Part shown: positions 56,167 through 64,000 of the stretch, piece by piece
How the letters are laid out: every line of letters starts with the position of its first letter
How positions within the stretch are numbered: position 1 is the first letter of the stretch
From: Eurosta solidaginis
Taxonomy: Eukaryota > Arthropoda > Insecta > Diptera > Tephritidae
Direction: 5' to 3'
Assembly (NCBI RefSeq): GCF_040869045.1
Contig: NC_090321.1
Span: 29,199,426-29,263,425, forward strand
DNA: 64,000 nucleotides
Made by a program: the position numbers and the translations under genes
The notes under the pieces: model-generated
What the model was told of the DNA's origin: nothing
Database searches by the model: none
Seen by the model: the letters and a program-made list of their open reading frames with translations, nothing else

Positions 56167-56930
56167 AATTTTTAAGCAAATTGGGTAGTGCAATAGCTTC
56201 TGGAGCTCCAGTTACTGTTCTTCTGGTTGTGTTGACGAGTGATGTTCGCAATCGTTGTGGGCATTGCTCCTTTCTCAGTTTGTCCTTAAAAAGTTTTGCA
56301 AATCATTGTTTTTTTTTTTCCTTCATTTTTCACATTTTTTCGGTAGTGGCTACTTGAGTACGCCAAAATTGATAAAAGCTGTCATTTATTGCAACGTTGA
56401 ATTGTGACCGCTCGCTGGATCGTTTGCTCAATATGCATGCTTCGAGGATGTGCAGCTAGCAATTTTGTTGAGTGTAAAGTTCAAAAATTCAAATTTTTCA
56501 GGAACCTCATCTACCGCAACAGCAACGACGAAGACAAGAAGATAGGACTGTCACTTCGTTTATTGCACTTACTGTACGCTTGGCTGTGTCTCTATGTTCC
56601 TGTCACCCTTTTGCCTATGTACTTCTTGGTTTCGTATTGCACGCTTTTTGCGTTTTGATCTTCTTGTTTGTTGCTTGCTGCATTCTAACATTATTTAAAT
56701 ACAAAAGAATTTACGCATTTTTAGGTGGTGTGATTTATCTCCTGCAATGCAGCGCTAAGATAACTATACTGTTCTGCTACTTCTACTCTTGAAAACATAG
56801 AGATATACACCGCTGCCAGATAAGTTACCAGAAATTTTGAAGCTCAAGTCAAATTTCTACATGGTTAAATATTTGAGCTTAAATCTGAAACCTTTTTGTA
56901 CTAACTACACACTCAAAGAAAATAGTGTAA
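55775..56930. other. Unassigned; includes a 33-base T run
   Basis: No recognised gene. A poly(T) run occupies 56133-56165. The open frames across it are homopolymer artefacts. Confidence 0.45.
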
Positions 56931-56935
56931 CGAAT

Positions 56936-57400
56936 TTTTGGGTTTTATGATAATTATAAATCTTCTACTAATGTTCGAATCTCTGAACTGTCGAATAAAT
57001 AACTCCAATAATCTGCATTGAAAATAGGTCTTTATTTAGACTACTTTGGGAGTAGTACTTCACAATTATACTTCACAACTAATAGCGTATTTAAATCAAA
57101 CTGATTAGTCACTCCTCAACTTGCGCTTCTTTTATACTCTCTGTGTCTTGTTTCGCATATTTCTCTTAAGGTCTAGACGTTTCATATTCTAGAACTGTTG
57201 TATCTCCTGCTTGGTAATTTAGTTATATGCGTGTGTATGTGTGAGTAAGAACTTCAGCTGATGACTACATATGTGTGCGTGAGATATCTCTTCACTTCGA
57301 GCTGCTGGTTATGTGTGTGCATGTACATAAATTTGGCTTCTTACTGTATTTGATGTTGTGATTATTTACTAACATCGTAGTAGTGTCAACATTCGCTACA
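56936..57400 (-). mobile_element. Solo LTR of a gypsy-like retrotransposon, 465 bp
   Basis: It begins TGTAACGAAT and ends ATTCGCTACA, i.e. TG...CA with a 10-bp inverted repeat (TGTAACGAAT versus TGTAGCGAAT). On the minus strand it has a TATA box (AGTATAAAAGAAG, complement at ~57126-57138) and, about 100 bp downstream, a poly(A) signal AATAAAGACC (complement at ~57027-57036), the expected U3-R order. Flanks ATAG/ATAA could be an imperfect 4-bp duplication. No internal region, primer-binding site or second LTR is seen nearby, so it is a solo LTR. The gypsy assignment is by ends only. Confidence 0.7.
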
Positions 57401-57760
57401 ATAACTTTCAAAATAAGGAAACGTGGTCTATGATATTTCGCCGTAGAAATTCTACCCTAAATCTGGACAAGCAATTTTCTTAAAAATTAAAAATATTTTT
57501 TAAATATATATTTTTTTGTTTGTTTATTGAATGACTTTCTTAAAAATACAAAAAAAAATAAAAAATTTAATTGTGTGCCTCTCACGGCCGTAGACTCCTA
57601 GTCGAGGTGCCCAATTTTACAGTCGAGTACTCTTATCCACTGCGCTAACTCTTACATATAAATGTTGTGCGAAATATCCACTAATCAAGTAAATGAAAAG
57701 TTTTTTTTACAAAAACTAAGAGTAACTGGCCGACTTTGATCTGCCCAGAAATTGATTTTC
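57401..57760. other. AT-rich DNA with a tRNA-like module on the minus strand
   Basis: Minus strand 57655-57590 reads AGTTAGCGCAGTGGATAAGA, with a perfect box A (TAGCGCAGTGG), then GTACTCGACTG and GACTAGGAGTC. It lacks a good box B and a full cloverleaf. It is flanked by A/T-rich runs, as in the other tRNA-like modules of this window. Confidence 0.45.
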
Positions 57761-58520
57761 CTACATATCAAACGTGAGCCTCGCTTCCCCTCTTCACTTT
57801 TTATTATATTCTCTTCTATTTTATCTTCAATTTTCATTCTTATTCGTATCCAACCCTTATTCCATTGTTTTCCTCCCGCTCCCAAACCCTTTCCCAATCC
57901 AATTGCCACTCCCATCCCTACTACCACTATCTTTCACCTCAATTCCCTCATATCTGAATACTTTTTGTACCAAATATGGAATACCTGGTATACCTCAGCG
58001 GTCGATTTTTAAATCTTTGCTTTCATAAATCGCTACGAAACTATAGGAAACTAACGTTACAACTAAAGTTAAAACTTTTAAAATCACATTCATATTTACA
58101 TGTACGATATAGATATATAATTGAGACATTCTCCTGTCCTATAATATTCCGTTCCGCGATATAACTAATTTCTTATTATAAAAAGGCATTTTTCATATTG
58201 TAGCTTCACCAAAAAAAAACATTGTATAGATCCGACCTCATATAAATATTTGATCCATGTCTCTATTACGTACCTTCTCCCTTTCATTTTTCTCTCTTCT
58301 GCTAACCCCCTTTAGTAAGTGCTCTCCCTCAACATTCCTCTATATTACTCTATCTCCTTCGCTTTTCTTGGTTTCTCTCACCATTATTTTCACTTCGTCT
58401 CAAATTCCCACTTATATCTTTTATTTTCCTTTTTCTCTTTTTCAGCCAATGGCTTTTCGTGAAACCCCTTTCGGCTCTTCTTCTTAATCACGCTCCCTTA
58501 TTAAAAAAAAAAATAAATAA
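57761..58520. other. Pyrimidine-rich DNA, no gene
   Basis: Two CT-rich stretches (57770-57960 and 58255-58490) give overlapping open frames on both strands that are low-complexity. Nothing else recognised. Confidence 0.5.
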
Positions 58521-58868
58521 ATGTAAGGCGCAGAAACACTCCGGAGAGTGTTTAGGAAGACCTTCTCTTCCAATTTGCGTCGTGCTCCTTATTAGTTTTT
58601 CCTAAAAATTGCCGTGACGGGACCTACTTGTTTTTTGCCGACTCCGAGCGGCATATGCAAGGCAGACGAGTTTTCACTCAGATATTTCTATGGCACAAAT
58701 GCACTCAGAGCGCTTCCCAAACACCGCCGCGGGGCGATCCAGATAAGAAAAAATTTTGTTCTAATTGAAAAAACTTGTTACTAAAATGTTGGTGTTGCTT
58801 TGCCCGGGGTGAGCCCAGGATCTTCGGTGTTGAAGGCGGACCACGCTAACATCACACCAAGGCGGCCG
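58521..58868 (-). mobile_element. tRNA-derived SINE, copy S3 (most complete)
   Basis: Read on the minus strand: head GGCCGCCTTGGTGTGATGTT, AGCGTGGTCCGCC; box B region GATCCTGGGCTCACCCC and GGGCAAAGCAACACC; body with TCTGAGTGAAAACTCGTCTG, CCTTGCATATGCCGCTCGGA, GTCGGCAAAAAACAAGTAGG, TCCCGTCACGGC; tail GGAAGAGAAGGTCTTCC ... TGCGCCTTACATTTATTTAT. The ~345-bp length and Pol III-like head fit a tRNA-SINE. Copies or parts lie at 36590, 54597 and 60687. Confidence 0.75.
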
Positions 58869-58904
58869 CGCCTATCCCTCATTAAACCCCATATTAACAT
58901 AACC

Positions 58905-58990
58905 TATTTGACACCAATATTGTGAAAACACATTCTGGGATCAACCTTGTCCACATTTGGGTTAATATCGCAGATATGAGTCCATTAAAA
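58905..58990 (+). repeat. Isolated degenerate HINE-A-like central monomer
   Basis: TTGACACCAATATTGTGAAA, ACACATTCTGGGATCAACC, TTGTCCACATTTGGGTTAAT, ATCGCAG parallels the satellite monomer TTGATACCCATATTGTACAA, ACACATTCTGGAGTCACCCC, TGGTCCACCTTTATGGCGAT, ATTTCG over about 80 bp. No HINE ends were found nearby, so this is an old fragment or a related repeat. Confidence 0.5.
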
Positions 58991-59870
58991 AACTTTACAA
59001 AACTAGCTTAGCTACGATTTTTAAAATAGGTTCTTCTCTTCTTGAGTTATTAGATTTTGCATCCGCTTTTAAATATAGGGTTAAGCCATTCGAACGGCTG
59101 CCTTATTTATAAATCCTGGTCCAATTTGAATGAAAGGGAATATATTAAGCTTGTCAAAAAGAGACCTCTGCGCTAAATTTCAGGCAAATCGCTCAATAAA
59201 TAGAATTTTTTGGAATAGTTCGATCTGTTAAATAAAAGTTTCACAAATATTAACTTGGCCAAAGAGGTTGTACCCCTTTTCCAAATTTCAAAGAAATCTC
59301 ACAACAAATTCAATTTTTTGAATAGGTCGATTATTGATTAGCCAAGGATGTACCCCGTGTGAAGTTTCACACAAGTCGCACCTACGATCTTTTGTAATAG
59401 TTCGAATCTAGGCCTACTTCCCGGATTGAAAAATATCCCAAATATTAAATTGACAAAGACGGTAACCCTGTCCCGAGTATCAAGCTAAATACACCGTTAA
59501 TAAGTTCTTTTGAGAGGCCGGTCCTTCGTCCACTTTCCGGAAAGAGAAGAGAATTGAAAGGAAATTGCACAATAAATCATTTTTTTAGAACAGATCGGTC
59601 TAAGGTTCACTTACCAGAAAGGAATGAAAGAAAAAGCACGAAATGGTGAATCTTAAGCATTCTCAAATTCTATTGAACTCATAACACAAAATTTGATCAA
59701 AATCGACAAAATCACTTCGGAGAGGAGTTCAATCACAAACATATGTAAAGAAAAAATATTTATGCTAAGACTAACAGATCCGGAAGGTGTTATTCTACCC
59801 CAACTTTAGTCTATCTGCATAACTATTAATAAGTTTTATTTTGTATCTCCCTCCCTCGCTCCCCACTTTT
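58991..59870. other. Unassigned; possible old DINE-like debris
   Basis: Repeated phrases such as AAATTTCA(G/A)(G/A)(C/A)AAAT and TAATAGTTCGA recur at ~110-bp intervals, reminiscent of DINE-type core sequence, but no ends are seen. No coding signal. Confidence 0.35.
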
Positions 59871-60350
59871 TAAATCCTTTTATTCGCTCCTCTCCTTGCG
59901 ATTCTTTCTCCCTCTCCGCCTTTCGTACCCTTATTTTCTCTCTAGCTCCCTCCCCTTCTACCTACCCATCTCCATTTATCGCTATCTCTCTATCTTTGTC
60001 GAACTCTATCTCTCTCTCAGTATCTTTCAGCTTCCCTCGTTTTTCTTCTCTTTAGTTCTCCACCTGTCCGTATCCCTATTTTTTCGTCTAACTCTATCGG
60101 TTTCTCAGTCTCTTTCTCCTTCCCTCGCTTTTATCCTTTCTAGTTTTCTATCTATAGTTTATTATATTTATATTTTTTTTTCTATCTTCGTCTATTTTTT
60201 ATCTATTATATTTAGTTTTCTATCTTCGTTTCTATTTTTCTTTCTCAGTGTCTCTATCGTTTCCTCGGTATTCTTCTCTCTAGCTATTTTAGTTGTTCTT
60301 TTTCGAGTCCCAGTCCAAGTCCAAGTCCCAGACCTAGAGTATTTTTTTTT
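59871..60350. repeat. Pyrimidine-rich (CT)-type low-complexity tract
   Basis: About 480 bp dominated by CTCTCTCC/TTCTATCT motifs on the plus strand, followed by a short CCAAGT hexamer repeat (60309-60331) and a run of ~17 Ts (60342-60357). The long open frame across it is a compositional artefact. Confidence 0.8.
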
Positions 60351-60686
60351 TTTTTTTGTGAATATAACAACCATAAAATGGGTCTAGAAAAAAATTAAAC
60401 AGTGAACCACTCTTACCATTTTGGGGTATGAAAATTAGATAGATTGTCACAACTTCATGAGAATATGTCGAGCCGTTTCGAGGGAGTTCAACCAAAAACA
60501 CTGTGAGAAGAAAATTTCATATATAAAAATAAATGCTTCGTATGCTTTGTTAAGATCTGATTTCATGCAATCAAAAGTAAAAGCCAGCTGTTGTAGGGAG
60601 TATTATGTTATAACAGTTAAATATAACAGCCCTTTCGGCCACCAACATCAACATTTAGAAATATTTTCTTCAATTAGAAAAAAATT

Positions 60687-60832
60687 TTCGAATCCGGGTC
60701 TCCCTTTGGAATGATTTGGCAATCACTCCGACTGTATTTCTGGCATGAAAAGCTTCTCAGTGAAAACTCATCTATCTTGCAGATGTCGTTCAGAGTCGGC
60801 ATAAAACATGTAGATCCAGTCCCGCCAATTTC
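60687..60832 (+). mobile_element. SINE fragment, copy S4 (plus strand)
   Basis: CTCAGTGAAAACTCATCTAT, CTTGCAGATGTCGTTCAGAG, TCGGCATAAAACATGTAGAT, CCAGTCCCGCCAA matches the body of the minus-strand copy S3 with about 80-85% similarity judged by eye. Upstream CCGGGTCTCCCTTTGG matches less well. Head and tail are not recognised. Confidence 0.7.
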
Positions 60833-60839
60833 GCTCCAC

Positions 60840-62465
60840 CTTAATACACCTACATACGTATACATTTTTTTTTTTGTAGTGAATGCCAACCAACTTTGCT
60901 ACACTTTAAAGCCTCAAAGATGATCGCATGTTTTTAATATTCACACGCAAGATATCGTTTAACATTGCTTGTTACATAACAAAGCACCAAAATTGAGCTC
61001 CGCACCAGCCATGAGGCGCCCCAGGAGACAAAACGTTGCATAACACTCTTGTGATTTGGATATAAAAAGAAATATTTTTTAACTTATTACGATTTGGACA
61101 CTCATCTGTTTTCAGTCAAAATATGTACTTGACCGAAATTTGAAATGAACGAAGTTATGGCAAATTATTTTCGATTTATACAAGCGATATGTTAAGTAAC
61201 TTAATGAGAAAAATTGTTAGGAAGTTACATTTTGTAATGGCTTTTAAAAAGAAGTAACATTTGGTCGATTTCAATAAGTACAATAAGCTAACTCGCGCTA
61301 TCATATTGGAATAATTTATACATATACATGTGCCGCAATGAACGAGGGCAAGGCTAACTATGTACATAAGTACTTCTCAGAAAGATTGCTAGCAGTCTCA
61401 TATTGACAGTCACATTTTTATTGACAGATATAAATTCGAAACTGCAAAAGTATCCGCCTCTCTGGGAAGGAAAAGCCCCGTCACATAAGCAGGTTTTCAC
61501 ATAGATGCGTTTAACTCGTATTTTTAAGTTGAACGGCAGCCTTCTGACATAAAAGAGTAGCCAACTTCCAACTTTTGTTGCAAGCAAAGCATAAGAAGAA
61601 GAGTTTGCTATTTGCTTTGGCTAAGGGTACTTTCACACTTTGCAGGTGGAATTTTTTTGCCAAGTCTGAAGTTCCTTTATATTTAAAAGCGCAACATCTT
61701 TCGCAATTGTGCCGATGTTCACTACTACAAACTCATGAACATGAGAAAATTCATTGTGACGCGGCCATTAGTATCTTTCATAAAATCATTATCATTTTCA
61801 AGCTAATGGTTTTAACGTCTGTCGGCTATTTGACAGAGAAAGGTAGTTTTAGTGCTTATGAAGAGGTATGTGGTCGTTTGTTTTTATTCCACCTCTGCTA
61901 AAAAATTACAATTTCAGTGGAATTATTCTTCCCCCAATACTATGGATTAGTGTAATATGAAACCGTATATTGCAAACTCATCATTTAGTAATTTCATTAC
62001 TTGTGTTCTATTTTTATGCCAAAGCTGAGTTGCTTTTCTTATTTCAAATGTTAACAATAAGCTTATCACGTTATACCTGTATGTTATTGAGTAGCTAACA
62101 CGTGAGTGGTGTGAAAGTGTACAAAGAGAGAGAGAATAATGTAGAGAAAAATGGAGGGACACATTTAAGTTGCAACTGAGTATAATGCATACTGAAATTT
62201 AGCAGTTGTAATATTCTGCGCAACAATTTCATAAGTATAGATAATGTTTTACACTTAGCAGTCCATATAAAGTTTAAGTGCATATGTATATGCATGTAAA
62301 GAAAACACAGCTATTATTATTGTTTTATAGCTTTTGTGGTTGCCATGTTATGAGGGAATGTAAAGTCAAATTTAAGTACTTTAATTGTCGGTCCTTAATT
62401 TCCAAACTTCAAAACTGTTATCATTTAAATATTTCCCTTATGTTTAAAAGTTCAAACAATACTTT
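60840..62465. other. No recognised feature
   Basis: About 1.6 kb. A few open frames up to ~108 codons (61575-61901) show no domain that I recognise, and nothing supports expression. Confidence 0.4.
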
Positions 62466-62468
62466 TAT

Positions 62469-63001
62469 TCAGGTACGGAAAATAATAATTTTTTTTTTCG
62501 GAGTTGAAAAAGTCCTGGTCAAAAAATTGTCCTAGGTGAAAATATTTGAGTTCCCAGGTATCCCTATAGCAGTATCATGTCGAATCATACATTCTTTTTA
62601 TTTTTCGAACATTTTCCATAAAAGTCCACATATAAAAGTAAAATCTGTATTTGTATTTTTTGAGTCCGATAGAACTAGTTAAACTCGGACTTTTAAAAAT
62701 AAAAGTCCGGAAATAAAAGTTAAATCCGGGGTTGTATTTTTTAAGGCCAAAATAAAAGTACCGCTTGATAACTAAGAAACGGCTTATCCGAAATAAACAT
62801 TTTTTTTAATTCAGATAAGCCGTTTCTTAGTTATCAGGCGTGACTTTTATTTTTAAAAGTCCAGTTTAACTAGTTTTATCGGACTTAAAAAATAAAAGTC
62901 CGAAAATAATTTTTATCTCGATCCAAATGTATTTGAAGTCCAAAATTAATAGTTTTGCAAGGAATTCTATTATAAAAGAATAATAGTTTCAGCCCCTGAT
63001 T
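62469..63001. mobile_element. Fold-back element, family F, copy 2
   Basis: Same ends as copy 1 (TTCAGGTACGGAAAATAATA ... AGTTTCAGCCCCTGA) and the same central hairpin. ACTAAGAAACGGCTTATCCG (62771-62790) pairs with AGATAAGCCGTTTCTTAGTT (62813-62832). Longer outer arms also pair: GTCCGATAGAACTAGTTAAA near 62663 with TTTAACTAGTTTTATCGGAC near 62865. Copy 1 has lost part of the outer arms. Confidence 0.8.
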
Positions 63002-63385
63002 TTATTGTTATCATCTGGGGAGATATCACTGCGATAATTATATCTCTTGGGCTAACGTAGGATATCAAATTATATGATTTGTTATATGACAAGTATTTGA
63101 GGTCAGCCACCCATATTTAAGTTTTAAAAAAAAAACCAAATGCAGACGAATACAATGATTTTATCAGCAAATAAAGAATTTCCATGAAATCTACAACAAT
63201 AGCGCACACCAGCTCACACGCTAGAACATCGATCTTCCTAATGCCACGCCTCGAAGCAGAAATTGTTGACAACCTGTTTTTTGTGCGTTTCCTCTAATTA
63301 AAACCAACTTTTCATACACGCAGTGAACAAAATTTATACATAAAAGATGGAACATAGCAAAACAAAAACAACATAGATATGTATG
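63002..63385. other. No recognised feature
   Basis: Unassigned AT-rich DNA between two elements. Confidence 0.4.
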
Positions 63386-64000
63386 TTAAGCTGGGTTGAT
63401 TTGCATGGAAGAAAGTTAACACATATCGCGCCATCGATTTTTCGATAGGTTTTGGACTTCAGGATAAAAAGTTCCAATAAGCATACCCAAAAAAATAATC
63501 TTCGAGCATGCAAAATTTGAGTCTTTTGACCTTTTTTTCTTTGATTTTTAAGGTTTTTTTCATGACCTACTTAAAAAATTTTCATTTGATTTTAAAATTG
63601 TCATGCATACCCTGTCCGACTCAAAATTGTCCGCTAAAAACTTTGGCGGTAACAGTTTTTTGAAAAAAAAAAAATATATATATATTTTTTGGGTTTTGAG
63701 GAGTATTTTGGTGAAAAAAATTTTTTTTTCGCCATTTTTTTAAGGATTTCTTCAGAAACGTGAAAAAGTGTTGCCGATGAAAACGAATTTATTTCATAGT
63801 TCCTATCCTACTTAAAATTATGCGATAAAACCGTTGACATTAACAGTTTTTAAAAAAAATTTTTTTTTTGTTTTTGGGACTTGTTTTGTTCGAAATCGAT
63901 TTTTTTTATTTTCAAGGGTCCAAATCATTTTTTATGTATATGTTTCCGTTAGAACCACCAATAAGTATACCAAAATGATCAGGGGATGAGTTAAATTGAT
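63386..64000. mobile_element. MITE family M1, copy 2 (runs off the window)
   Basis: TTAAGCTGGGTTGATTTG, GAAAGTTAACAC, GCCATCGATTTTTCGATAGG, TTTTGGACTTCAGGATAAAA, AGTTCCAATAAGCATACCCA repeats the terminal part of the 8463-8873 element, with its left end here preceded by TG instead of TA. Already 615 bp without reaching the right end, so this copy is longer or interrupted. Confidence 0.65.

Noticed and set aside
56031..56357. 108-codon frame with a poly-Phe run
   Set aside because: Spans a 33-base T homopolymer; no domain.
57590..57660. A tRNA gene on the minus strand
   Set aside because: Box A is perfect but there is no proper T arm/box B and no cloverleaf; treated as a tRNA-derived module.
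57685..58012. Overlapping frames on both strands of a CT-rich stretch
   Set aside because: Low-complexity proline/serine/isoleucine or glycine/lysine text on opposite strands; compositional artefact.
59896..60387. 163-codon open frame, hydrophobic/serine-rich
   Set aside because: Produced by a CT-rich low-complexity tract; residue content follows base composition.
61575..61901. 108-codon frame as a possible host gene
   Set aside because: No recognisable domain, signal peptide or neighbouring exon signals; kept as unassigned DNA.

Overview
The window is 64 kb of AT-rich, intron-like or intergenic eukaryotic DNA. I found no intact protein-coding gene, rRNA, bona fide tRNA or CRISPR array in it. 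What can be read is mobile DNA: a decayed hAT transposon with both ends, fragments of RTE-like and R1/Jockey/I-like LINEs, a tRNA-derived SINE family, a solo LTR, several TIR and fold-back elements, and four copies of a DINE-1/Helentron-like (HINE) element. The repeat content and its style (GTCC-rich DINE-like elements, TATCGAT-rich arrays, RTE and I-type LINEs) point to a fly (Diptera). From recalled repeat sequences I favour a tephritid fruit fly, but that is inference.

Layout. 1-11 kb: hAT element (1137-3214), LINE fragments, a TIR element (6614-7241), then three TA-target elements placed end to end (8463-8873, 8876-10428, 10433-26475), the second carrying a further nested element. 10.4-26.5 kb: one 16-kb object with inverted arms of about 0.4-0.5 kb. 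Inside it is a HINE copy, and inside that its 129-130-bp central tandem repeat has grown to roughly 100 units (about 13.4 kb) with higher-order structure, including a 2586-bp block present twice in tandem. 26.5-29 kb: R1/Jockey-type LINE debris on both strands. 29.9-34.4 kb: two short HINE copies, one inside another TIR element. 35-37 kb: RTE reverse transcriptase remnant plus SINE (minus strand). 38.6-39.4 kb: TATCGAT-rich and other short tandem repeats. 40.5-45 kb: fold-back element copy 1, GC-rich island, hAT-like MITE, and an I-type LINE with an exact 17-bp target duplication. 47.5-47.9 kb: a second TATCGAT array. 50.1-53.06 kb: a second HINE family interrupted by a copy of the first. 54-55.8 kb: RTE and R1/Jockey-type remnants. 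56.9-57.4 kb: solo LTR. 58.5-60.8 kb: SINE copies and pyrimidine-rich DNA. 62.5-63.0 kb: fold-back element copy 2. 63.4 kb to the end: second copy of the 8463-8873 family.

The main biological story is nesting and repeat amplification: the same HINE family appears with about 1, 2, 7 and 100 central units in one window, which looks like successive stages in the origin of a satellite from a transposon-internal repeat. The long open frames in the satellite arise because its dimer is 258 bp (a multiple of three); I do not regard them as genes.
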